A DNA stretch of 11,955 nucleotides from JAFGPJ01 sp964612465 (GCA_964612465.1 CAZTDF010000147.1:1-11955), one strand, 5' to 3'; shown: positions 1 through 5,965, counted from the stretch's first letter. Program-made: numbers and translations. Notes: generated by a model from the sequence alone, not told the origin.

Positions 1-306
1 ACTGGAGACATAGACATCGAGAATGCACGGCTCATTTATCAGGCACAAATTCGGACACAAGATGTAGACCAGGATGCTCGTCTGGAGATGTGGTGCCATT
101 TCCCCGGTAAAGGCGATTTTTTCTCCAAGGATCCCACACCGGTTTGGGGCACCACAGCCTGGACGAGGCAGGAAATCCTATTCTTTTTAAAGAAGGGCGA
201 GAATCCCGATAACGTAAGACTGAATCTGACCATAAACGGCAGAGGGACGGTATGGATTGATGATATTCGGTTGCTAAAAGCACCGTTAAGGATTAAAGAC
301 CTTTGA
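1..306 (+). CDS. C-terminal end of a protein with a jelly-roll-like domain (5' truncated)
   Basis: The reading frame is open from the first base and stops with TGA at 304-306, giving 101 residues with the N-terminus outside the window. The visible part alternates short beta-strand-like stretches and contains MWCHFPGKGDFF, TAWTRQE, LFFLKKGENPDN and ends in a GTVWIDDIRLLKAP strand. The 'DDIRLL' ending is typical of carbohydrate-binding-module-like beta-sandwich domains whose last strand carries an Asp pair. This domain often closes larger bacterial proteins, and in some cases follows a kinase or a membrane-bound regulatory region. What lies upstream cannot be seen, so the overall function is unknown. 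The gene converges on queE with 2 bases between the stop codons. I am sure that it is coding and only moderately sure of the fold. Confidence 0.75.
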   Translation, partial: TGDIDIENARLIYQAQIRTQDVDQDARLEMWCHFPGKGDFFSKDPTPVWGTTAWTRQEILFFLKKGENPDNVRLNLTINGRGTVWIDDIRLLKAPLRIKDL

Positions 307-308
307 TA

Positions 309-989
309 TTACGTTCCTCTTTCATTGTTCCAGAGCAGGACCTGGATGCGTTGGGAGAATGCGAAGCCGGTTTGTTTGCATAGGTCGGCAACCATCGGAG
401 ATTTGGTCAGGAGTTCGTCCCTTGTGGCTGCTTGCGGCATTAACATCACCTTTTCGGTGTCAATGTTACCGATTTTATCGAGCAATTCCTGAATCTCCGA
501 CAGGTCATTCACGGAGTCAACGACGAATTTGAGCTGGTAGTTATGATTATCTATGAGTTCTCCGAGAACAGCAATATCGAGCTTCGAATTCTTGTGAATC
601 GCCGCTAATTTCGCATCGTCCGGCACGGAATTGCTCAATTTGGGGCTGATACTCATCAGGTCGCAGGGCATATCCGGGATATAAGCTATGCCGGCTGTTT
701 CAATGGTTATGTGTTTGCCGGCGGCTTTTAGCTCCCGGACCAACTGCGGCAAATCCGAATCGACCATCGGCTCGCCGCCGGTTATTACGACATATTTACA
801 GGGCCATTGTTGAACGGTCCAGGCAATTTCATCTGTACTATTTTGCCGCCCTGCTTCTTTATCCCAGGCGTATTTCGTATCGCACCACCGGCAGCGCAGG
901 GGGCAGCCCGCCACGCGAACGAACACGCTCGGCAAGCCGGCCAGAAATCCTTCGCCCTGCAGGGAATAGAAAATCTCGTTAATATGCAT
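309..989 (-). CDS. queE: 7-carboxy-7-deazaguanine synthase QueE (radical SAM)
   Basis: QueE converts 6-carboxy-5,6,7,8-tetrahydropterin (CPH4) to 7-carboxy-7-deazaguanine (CDG), the third step from GTP to preQ0, using a [4Fe-4S] cluster, S-adenosylmethionine and Mg2+ in the cytoplasm. The protein has 226 residues, normal for the family. It opens with the family signature IFYSLQGEG (residues 6-14). The cluster cysteines are C29, C33 and C36 (CPLRCRWCDT), the standard radical-SAM CX3CX2C spacing rather than the longer insertion seen in E. coli QueE. A TGGEPM motif, involved in SAM binding, lies near residues 70-75. The start is ATG at 987-989 with no convincing Shine-Dalgarno, only an A-rich stretch. 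A nearby ATG at 993-995 is out of frame. The gene lies downstream of queC on the same strand, separated by 207 bases that hold a palindromic element, so the two may be co-transcribed. Confidence 0.95.
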   Translation of the reverse strand: MHINEIFYSLQGEGFLAGLPSVFVRVAGCPLRCRWCDTKYAWDKEAGRQNSTDEIAWTVQQWPCKYVVITGGEPMVDSDLPQLVRELKAAGKHITIETAGIAYIPDMPCDLMSISPKLSNSVPDDAKLAAIHKNSKLDIAVLGELIDNHNYQLKFVVDSVNDLSEIQELLDKIGNIDTEKVMLMPQAATRDELLTKSPMVADLCKQTGFAFSQRIQVLLWNNERGT

Positions 990-1049
990 TTTTCATTTCG
1001 TATAATGGATTCCCGCAAGGTATGTGTTTAGCTGCCCTCTGCATTCTGA

Positions 1050-1149
1050 CCATCCCCAAAGCCTACGGCTTTGAGGCTGCCACCCGTTTTACATCAATTT
1101 TATTGGGTGGCAGCCTCATCCCGATTGTCGTTCATCGGGATGGGGATGG
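1050..1149. repeat. REP-like palindromic element, copy 1 (between queE and queC)
   Basis: This element consists of two inverted copies of one unit. Unit u1 (1050-1085, minus orientation) reads CCATCCCC, an inner hairpin AAAGCC-TAC-GGCTTT, then GAGGCTGCCACCC. Unit u2 (1105-1149, plus orientation) reads GGGTGGCAGCCTC, an inner hairpin ATCCCGAT-8 nt-ATCGGGAT, then GGGGATGG. The 13-bp arms (1073-1085 and 1105-1117) pair perfectly across a 19-nt loop, and the 8-bp ends (1050-1057 and 1142-1149) also pair perfectly. The whole can fold as a long stem with one side hairpin on each arm. The same two outer blocks recur at 1934-2016. It is either a REP/BIME-like element or a miniature mobile element. 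Its role is unknown. Confidence 0.85.
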
Positions 1150-1172
1150 CTTTCCCCTGGCTAAACATATAC

Positions 1173-1186
1173 CCCGCATGCGCGGG
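1173..1186. repeat. short GC-rich palindrome next to element 1
   Basis: CCCGC-ATGC-GCGGG forms a perfect 5-bp GC hairpin with a 4-nt loop, followed by AATGACA. It ends 10 bases before the queC stop codon, read on the minus strand just downstream of queC. It could help end or protect the queC transcript, but no T-run follows on the minus strand, so it is not a canonical intrinsic terminator. Confidence 0.5.
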
Positions 1187-1196
1187 AATGACAAGG

Positions 1197-1892
1197 TTAT
1201 GTTATATATTCAATCGGATCTTCAAGGCCAGCCTCGGCGAAGCCTTTCAATCTCAGCCGGCAGGAGTCGCATCGGCCGCAGCTTCTGCCGTGGCTGTCCG
1301 GGTCGTAGCAGCTATGAGTCAGGGAATAATCGACGCCGAGCTTCGTGCCGGTCAGGATTATCCGGGACTTTGTCATTTCGATAATGGGTGTTTGGATGCG
1401 GTATTGGCCCCTGTCTTCGACGGCGGCTGCGGTGGCGAGGTTGGCTGTCTTCTCGAAAGCGGCGATAAACTCGGCCCGGCAGTCGGGATAGCCGCTGTAA
1501 TCGGTGGAATTGACGCCTATAAAGATATCGAACGCGCCGAGCACCTCGGCCCAGGCGAGGGCGTAGCTCAGAAATATCGTGTTACGTGCCGGGACATAAG
1601 TTACCGGGATTTGGGTCGAGGTCTCCAGGCCGGCCCTGTCCTTGGGCACGTCAATGGCCTGGTCGGTCAGGGCCGAACCGCCGAACGCGGCCAGGTCGAT
1701 TTCGATAATACGATGTTCGGCCGCTCCGAGCGATTGGGCGACCTTTTTCGCGGCCTCGATTTCCCGCTTATGCCGCTGGCCATAGGCAAAAGTCAAAGCA
1801 CAGCACTGGAAACCGTCGCTGCGCGCGATGGCCAAAGTCGTGGCCGAATCCAGACCTCCGCTCAGTAAAACTACAGCTTTTTTATCTGCCAC
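1197..1892 (-). CDS. queC: 7-cyano-7-deazaguanine synthase QueC
   Basis: QueC turns CDG into preQ0 (7-cyano-7-deazaguanine) with ammonia and ATP, the step after QueE. It is a 231-residue cytoplasmic enzyme of the PP-loop ATP pyrophosphatase superfamily. The PP-loop SGGLDS lies at residues 11-16. The C-terminal zinc site is complete: C195, then C205, C208 and C211 in the pattern CX9CX2CX2C. Length and both motifs match the family. The start is GTG at 1890-1892, supported by GGGAGC (plus-strand positions 1899-1904) 6 bases upstream on the minus strand. This is a better ribosome site than any alternative. The gene lies 160 bases downstream of the lipoprotein gene and 207 bases upstream of queE, and both gaps hold related palindromic elements. 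Its placement with queE and queF supports the pathway assignment. Confidence 0.96.
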   Translation of the reverse strand: MADKKAVVLLSGGLDSATTLAIARSDGFQCCALTFAYGQRHKREIEAAKKVAQSLGAAEHRIIEIDLAAFGGSALTDQAIDVPKDRAGLETSTQIPVTYVPARNTIFLSYALAWAEVLGAFDIFIGVNSTDYSGYPDCRAEFIAAFEKTANLATAAAVEDRGQYRIQTPIIEMTKSRIILTGTKLGVDYSLTHSCYDPDSHGRSCGRCDSCRLRLKGFAEAGLEDPIEYIT

Positions 1893-1933
1893 AAGTCAGC
1901 TCCCGCCAATCTGTAAGTTGTCGTCAGAAGGTT

Positions 1934-2016
1934 GGGTGGCAGCCTCAAAGCCAAAGGCTTTGGGGATGGTAAATGTAGGAGAAGCCATCCCCAAGCTGCG
2001 CTTGAGGCTGCCACCC
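1934..2016. repeat. REP-like palindromic element, copy 2 (between queC and the lipoprotein gene)
   Basis: Unit u3 (1934-1969, plus orientation) is GGGTGGCAGCCTC, hairpin AAAGCC-AAA-GGCTTT, then GGGGATGG. Unit u4 (1985-2016, minus orientation) is CCATCCCC, hairpin AAGC-TGC-GCTT, then GAGGCTGCCACCC. The outer 13-bp arms and the inner 8-bp arms pair perfectly across a 15-nt loop (1970-1984). Compared with the element at 1050-1149 the units face the opposite way: here the 8-bp block is central and the 13-bp block is outside. The outer blocks are invariant in all four units, whereas the inner hairpins differ in length and sequence yet always pair. Confidence 0.85.
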
Positions 2017-2052
2017 TTCCAAGCTATCAAATCAAATTTAATAAACAACCAG

Positions 2053-2754
2053 CTACTCGGAAAGTATCTCGATACCGTTGATCTCGGGATTCTGTATATT
2101 CAGGGTAAATCCGATATCCAGTTGACCATTAGTTACAGTCACATCTTCGATTGTCTTAACCGCGGGCTTCTGATAACCGCCGGCTTCCTTAAAGGGATCG
2201 ATTTCTTTGAGGACGGTCTGTTCGTTAATTGTCACCGAGAAAACCCGTTCGCCTTCTACCGTTATGCCGTCATATGTTTCGGCAAAGTGCAGCCGGACGG
2301 TATATTTGCCGTTGGGAACGGTGAATTTATATCCTTCCATGCTGTAGCGTTCGGTCTCGTAAATCTTTGGTGCATCGGTACCTTCAATACCCAATTCACC
2401 GCGGTCAACGGTCAGGCCATCGACGGCACCCCATTTTCCGCCGGATTCGGTGCCCTGGTCGGCAAGCCACGTGTTACCGGCCTTGTCGGTGTAAGGTTCG
2501 GTGGCTCCGCAATTAATCCGAAGCGTCAATTTAGCGATTTCGACCTTTTGTACCTCTTTGACTTCTTCAGCCGCTTTAACCGCTTCGATAGCCGCTTTAG
2601 CCGCTTCGACCTCTTCTGCCTTGCTGACTTCCGGGATCACCTGGGTCTCTATAAAGCCTTCGTTCTCCTGGACTTCGTTCTGCGTATCGCAACCCGCCAG
2701 AGCGAAAAGGATTGTCCCAACCAACAAACCTGCAACAAAGATTCTTTTTGTCAT
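2053..2754 (-). CDS. lipoprotein with malectin-like carbohydrate-binding domain
   Basis: This is a predicted 233-residue secreted lipoprotein. Residues 1-22 are a type II signal peptide: MTKR, a hydrophobic stretch, and a lipobox ending LAGC with the modified cysteine at C22. The mature protein starts Cys-Asp. Residues about 40-75 form an Ala/Glu/Lys/Val-rich, probably helical linker. Residues about 76-233 look like a malectin domain: INCGATEPYTDKAGNTW near the start, then YTVRLHFAE, and an 'INGIEI' strand near the end. Malectin-type domains bind sugars, so a cell-surface glycan-binding role is likely but inferred. I chose the ATG at 2752-2754 because it begins the signal peptide and has AAAGGA 8 bases upstream. 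The frame is open 41 codons further upstream, but that stretch does not look like protein. The gene is divergent from queF and upstream of queC on the same strand. Confidence 0.85.
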   Translation of the reverse strand: MTKRIFVAGLLVGTILFALAGCDTQNEVQENEGFIETQVIPEVSKAEEVEAAKAAIEAVKAAEEVKEVQKVEIAKLTLRINCGATEPYTDKAGNTWLADQGTESGGKWGAVDGLTVDRGELGIEGTDAPKIYETERYSMEGYKFTVPNGKYTVRLHFAETYDGITVEGERVFSVTINEQTVLKEIDPFKEAGGYQKPAVKTIEDVTVTNGQLDIGFTLNIQNPEINGIEILSE

Positions 2755-2845
2755 TTCCTGATTCCTTTCAAACATTAAACAATTCGTAACGGGATTTATT
2801 GATATCAACAGCGTCCTGCTAAATCCTGGAGCCTTCGGAAAATCA

Positions 2846-2874
2846 AATATACCTGAGCTTCCGGCTCTATGCAA
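2846..2874 (-). promoter_or_regulatory. candidate sigma-70-type promoter for the malectin lipoprotein gene
   Basis: On the minus strand, TTGCAT (plus-strand 2869-2874) and TATATT (2846-2851) are separated by 17 bases. The -10 matches 5 of 6 consensus bases and the -35 matches 3 of 6. Transcription would start near 2839, leaving a leader of about 85 bases. It is supported by spacing and position only. Confidence 0.35.
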
Positions 2875-2943
2875 CAATTTTGGCCGGTTTTCGCAATTTT
2901 TGTGCCGGGGGAGATTTTCATCATTTCTTATATTGATTATTGC

Positions 2944-2972
2944 TTGTCCCGGAGCAATCTCTCGATTATAAT
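2944..2972 (+). promoter_or_regulatory. candidate sigma-70-type promoter for queF
   Basis: TTGTCC (2944-2949) and a perfect TATAAT (2967-2972) are 17 bases apart. The predicted start near 2979 leaves a leader of about 30 bases before the queF ATG. That is too short for a preQ1 riboswitch aptamer plus expression platform, and none is seen. Confidence 0.5.
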
Positions 2973-3009
2973 ATTGCGTGAAGTTTTATAAAGGCGGTTA
3001 AAAAGAATA

Positions 3010-3363
3010 ATGGGCGAGCAGGTAGAAATAGAAATGTTCGAAAATCCCCGTCCCGGGCGGGATTATCGTATAACTATCAGATGTCCCGAGTTTACGAGCG
3101 TTTGTCCTCGAACGGGCCAGCCGGATTTCGGCGAGATCATCATCGAATACTGCCCCGATAAATTATGCATAGAGCTCAAGAGCCTGAAATTCTACATGCA
3201 AAGTTACCGCAACAAGGGGATTTTTTACGAGACTCTAACGAATGATATACTGGATGATTTGACTGGTTTATGCAAACCACGCTGGATGAAAGTTATCTCT
3301 CGATTTACACCTCGCGGCGGAATAACCACCGAGGTGGCCGCGGAATATAGAGCGGAAAAATAG
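3010..3363 (+). CDS. queF: NADPH-dependent 7-cyano-7-deazaguanine reductase QueF (single-domain type)
   Basis: QueF reduces the nitrile of preQ0 to the aminomethyl group of preQ1 with two NADPH, the only known enzymatic nitrile reduction, in the cytoplasm. At 117 residues it belongs to the short, unimodular class (like B. subtilis QueF) built from one tunnelling-fold domain. The catalytic pair is present: C32 in TSVCPRTGQPDFG, which forms the thioimide with the substrate, and D39 in the same block. The QueF signature appears as ELKSLKFY at residues 55-62, with E55 as the predicted substrate-anchoring glutamate. The ATG at 3010 fits the family N-terminus, although its ribosome site is weak (A-rich AAAAAGAA just upstream). 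It heads an apparent two-gene operon with the zinc-ribbon gene 25 bases downstream, and is divergent from the lipoprotein, queC and queE genes. Confidence 0.95.
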   Translation: MGEQVEIEMFENPRPGRDYRITIRCPEFTSVCPRTGQPDFGEIIIEYCPDKLCIELKSLKFYMQSYRNKGIFYETLTNDILDDLTGLCKPRWMKVISRFTPRGGITTEVAAEYRAEK

Positions 3364-3388
3364 AAAAGTTTTCATCAGAGGTGTCAAA

Positions 3389-3901
3389 ATGGCGATCGTA
3401 TTTCATTGCGAGTATTGTGGGAAAAAGATAGAAGCGGCGGACACCGCCGGAGGCAAATGGGGCAAGTGCCCGGCATGTCACAATAAACTATATGTCCCCA
3501 GCATGGACACCGGCGAAGAGTTGAAGCTGTCGCCAATAGATGAGACCGATGTGGAAAGAGAGCACCGTCTAATGGCTGAAACACACAGGCTTACACAAGA
3601 CATTCTGAAAGAAAGAGAGATTCTGGACGGGCCCGCTCCGCCAGCCGGGGCGGTATATCAGATGGGCGACAGGGAGTTGACACAAAACATAATCATGTAT
3701 CTCCGGCAAATGGTGTACGGTGAATTGGACGAAGCCGATAGAACGGCCGCTTTGATTGCCCCTTTCAGTAAACGGGCAGTTGAGATTATTGACCGAATAG
3801 CGCTTAGCGAAATCCCCGACCCGAAATTGGCTGATATTCCTCCACAGGTTCTTGCAGGTACGATAAGAACTTTACGAGAGACAATCGGCGGGCCCAAATA
3901 A
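3389..3901 (+). CDS. small protein with N-terminal zinc ribbon, unknown function
   Basis: I do not recognise a named family. The 170-residue protein begins with a zinc ribbon: C7, C10, C27 and C30 in a CX2C-X16-CX2C arrangement (FHCEYCGKKIEA...GKCPACHNKLYVP). The rest is mostly charged and predicted helical, with 'MAETHRLTQDILKE' at about 64-77, a short Pro-rich break (GPAPPAG) near residue 82, and a final helical region containing ALIAPFSKRAVEIIDRIA and ending in GGPK. There is no signal peptide or membrane segment, so it is likely cytoplasmic. The start has a strong ribosome site (GAGGTG at 3378-3383, 5 bases before ATG). It follows queF by 25 bases and is probably co-transcribed with it. 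Zinc ribbons of this type can bind nucleic acid or protein, and no specific role can be assigned from sequence. Confidence 0.8.
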   Translation: MAIVFHCEYCGKKIEAADTAGGKWGKCPACHNKLYVPSMDTGEELKLSPIDETDVEREHRLMAETHRLTQDILKEREILDGPAPPAGAVYQMGDRELTQNIIMYLRQMVYGELDEADRTAALIAPFSKRAVEIIDRIALSEIPDPKLADIPPQVLAGTIRTLRETIGGPK

Positions 3902-3973
3902 AAATTCCCAAGGCCGGCCAAAAGCGTCCTAAAATACACGTTATCTTTGCATATTTCATGCCGTTTTTTCGGT

Positions 3974-4012
3974 CCAAATAAAACGGTACGTCACAGGGCC
4001 CCTTTTATTTGG
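3974..4012. promoter_or_regulatory. perfect 10-bp inverted repeat upstream of the glycosyltransferase gene
   Basis: CCAAATAAAA at 3974-3983 is mirrored exactly by TTTTATTTGG at 4003-4012, with 19 bases between. The stem is AT-rich and not followed by a T-run (TTGTGATGATC comes next), so it is a poor intrinsic terminator. It lies about 35 bases upstream of a TATAAT at 4047-4052, which has no good -35 partner. An operator for a dimeric regulator, or a weak transcript end for the queF operon, are both possible. Confidence 0.45.
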
Positions 4013-4046
4013 TTGTGATGATCCCATTTCTTATATTTTACGTAGA

Positions 4047-4052
4047 TATAAT
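4047..4052 (+). promoter_or_regulatory. possible -10 element for the glycosyltransferase gene
   Basis: A perfect TATAAT lies 49 bases upstream of the start codon, but no recognisable -35 is found 16-18 bases before it. If used, the promoter would need an activator, and the nearby inverted repeat at 3974-4012 is a candidate site. The call is weak because such hexamers occur by chance in AT-rich gaps. Confidence 0.25.
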
Positions 4053-4101
4053 AAGAACAACCTGATTATACCTCAGACTTAAACTTGGAGGGAAATTTAT
4101 T

Positions 4102-5871
4102 ATGACCAGAGAGACAACAGCAGTGCACGTCACCCATGAGACGGTGGATAAGGTCGGCGGTATCGGCGCCGTTCTGCATGGTTTTTTCACCAGCAAAACC
4201 TATCTCGATGCAGTAGAACGCTCAATACTCATCGGCCCGCTGTTCACCACGGAAGGCTCCGCATCGGAACGGCTCGGCGAGAATAGTGAAGTGCTCTACT
4301 CGTCTATCGATCAATTTGTAAACACGGGGTACGCTCCTGCATTCCATAAGATCGAAAATTTCTACAACGCCGGCATAGTTTACGGCAGACGTACTTTTGT
4401 TGACAAGCAGACCGGCATAATAAGCTCGCCTGAAGTTGTGCTGGTCGATGTAAGACATATCGATAAGGGAGCGATTAACGAATACAAAAGACAGTTGTTC
4501 GAGGAATTCGGAGTCCGCAGTAATTTATTCGAACACTTATGGGAGTTCGAGCAATATATCAGATTGGCCCCCGTGGCAATTGCCGTGCTTAAAGCGATCG
4601 GCGCCGCTGAAGATTCGACCATAATCATCTCGCATGAGTTTATGGGAATGCCAACCGCATTGGCAGCTATTCTTGAGCCTGCGTGTAACTTTAAAACAGT
4701 TTTTTACGCTCATGAAGTGGCCCCTATGCGACGCATTGTAGAAGAGCATCCCGGGCACGATACGATGTTTTACAATGTCATGAGACAGGCTCACAGCGAC
4801 GGACTTTACGTTAACGAAGTGTTCGGTGACCAGAGTACCTATTTCAAGCACTCTCTCGTGGAGGCATCAAAATACTGTGACCGTATATGCGCGGTCGGCG
4901 ATTATGTCGTCGATGAATTGCGTTTCCTGGCACCGGAATTCGAAACCGCCGATATCGATATAGTATATAACGGTATCCCGGCATACGAAATCAGTATTGC
5001 CGAGAAGCTCGCATCGAGAGAAAAACTTCAGCGATATTGTGAAAACCTGTTAGGTTATAAGCCTGATTACGTTTTCACGCACGTGACAAGACTCGTTCAG
5101 AGCAAAGGAATGTGGCGTGATTTGCGCGTTCTTGAACACATCGAGCGGGAGTTCAGGACGCAGGGTAAAACAGGAGTGCTGTTTGTCCTTTCGACTGAAG
5201 TATCGCAGCGTCGCAGCCGGGACATTCACGATATGGAGTCTACATATAATTGGCCCGTGGCTCATCGTGAAAACTGGCCGGACTTATCCGGCGGGGAGGC
5301 AAATTACTATACGGCTGTACAGCAATTCAACGCCAGAAGCAGGAATTTGAAAATAGTGTTCATCAACCAGTTTGGCTTTGATCCCCAAAAATGCGGCGAA
5401 AAGATGCCTCTTGATATGGAATTTATGGACATCCGCAAGGGAACCGATGTCGAATTTGGCCAGAGCATTTATGAGCCGTTCGGAATAGCCCAGCTTGAGC
5501 CGCTGACTTTCGGCGGTATATGCGTATTCAGCAGTGTCTGCGGATGTTTAGGTTTCCTGCGGGACATAACCGGCCCGGAAAACGTCAAGAATGTTATTGT
5601 TGCCGACTATACCGACCTGGAAATCCGGACCTATGCCGATATTGAAGATTTGCTTCAGATCGACCGATCGATACGGGACCGAATAGAGGCAAGCCAGAGC
5701 GAAAAGGTCGCGATGCAGATATGCTCACGTTTGCCAAAAGACGAGTCCGAAATTGAAAGCATGCTCAAAACCGGCTACGAACTTGCAAAAAATATGAGCT
5801 GGGACGTGGTGGTGAAGGACTACCTGCTGAGCAGCATACAAAAGATTCCGGAGAAAGTCAGTCTCTCGTGA
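4102..5871 (+). CDS. GT-B glycosyltransferase, glycogen/starch synthase-like
   Basis: This 589-residue cytoplasmic enzyme has the GT-B two-Rossmann-domain layout. Near the N-terminus is KVGGIG (residues 17-22), the counterpart of the KVGGLGDV loop that binds the nucleotide-sugar diphosphate in GT5 glycogen synthases. An AHE motif at 203-205 and a VYNGIP linker at 288-293 mark the end of the first domain. The second domain begins with THVTRLVQSKG and carries the retaining-transferase EX7E motif (E458 to E466 in EPFGIAQLEPL). These motifs indicate a retaining transferase using ADP- or UDP-glucose. Bacterial GlgA is usually about 475-500 residues, so this is longer and divergent, with an extra acidic stretch (GEKMPLDMEFMDIRKGTDVEFG) before the active site. 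It has no glg neighbours, so the acceptor is uncertain. The start is supported by GGAGGG at 4087-4092, 9 bases upstream. Confidence 0.85.
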   Translation: MTRETTAVHVTHETVDKVGGIGAVLHGFFTSKTYLDAVERSILIGPLFTTEGSASERLGENSEVLYSSIDQFVNTGYAPAFHKIENFYNAGIVYGRRTFVDKQTGIISSPEVVLVDVRHIDKGAINEYKRQLFEEFGVRSNLFEHLWEFEQYIRLAPVAIAVLKAIGAAEDSTIIISHEFMGMPTALAAILEPACNFKTVFYAHEVAPMRRIVEEHPGHDTMFYNVMRQAHSDGLYVNEVFGDQSTYFKHSLVEASKYCDRICAVGDYVVDELRFLAPEFETADIDIVYNGIPAYEISIAEKLASREKLQRYCENLLGYKPDYVFTHVTRLVQSKGMWRDLRVLEHIEREFRTQGKTGVLFVLSTEVSQRRSRDIHDMESTYNWPVAHRENWPDLSGGEANYYTAVQQFNARSRNLKIVFINQFGFDPQKCGEKMPLDMEFMDIRKGTDVEFGQSIYEPFGIAQLEPLTFGGICVFSSVCGCLGFLRDITGPENVKNVIVADYTDLEIRTYADIEDLLQIDRSIRDRIEASQSEKVAMQICSRLPKDESEIESMLKTGYELAKNMSWDVVVKDYLLSSIQKIPEKVSLS

Positions 5872-5965
5872 GTCATACCCGGCCTCTCGCGTTACGCCGA
5901 TGCGTGCCGGATTTGGAGATACTGAATTTACAATCCTTGTGCTTGCCGGGATTTGAATAAAGTCC

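Noticed and set aside
1071..1868. Plus-strand open frame of 265 codons
   Set aside because: It lies antisense to queC, which has complete PP-loop and zinc-site motifs. The plus-strand translation has no recognisable domain and starts inside the repeat element.
1050..2016. Composite transposon or insertion sequence carrying queC
   Set aside because: There is no transposase gene, no target-site duplication was identified, and the shared blocks are only 8 and 13 bp. A REP-like or MITE-like repeat is the more cautious reading.
1828..2778. Plus-strand open frame of 316 codons
   Set aside because: It is antisense to the malectin lipoprotein gene and runs through repeat element 2. The Phe/Arg/Asp-rich repeats are the reverse of the Ala/Glu/Lys linker.
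2755..2877. N-terminal extension of the lipoprotein to an upstream ATG at 2877
   Set aside because: It would place 41 residues before a perfect lipoprotein signal peptide. The internal ATG at 2754 has a good ribosome site, and the upstream region holds a candidate promoter.
2755..3009. preQ1 riboswitch before queF
   Set aside because: No preQ1-I-like hairpin with an A-rich tail was seen, and the predicted leader is about 30 bases.
3902..3925. GGCCGGCC palindrome after the zinc-ribbon gene as a terminator
   Set aside because: It is a self-complementary 8-mer with no loop and no following T-run.
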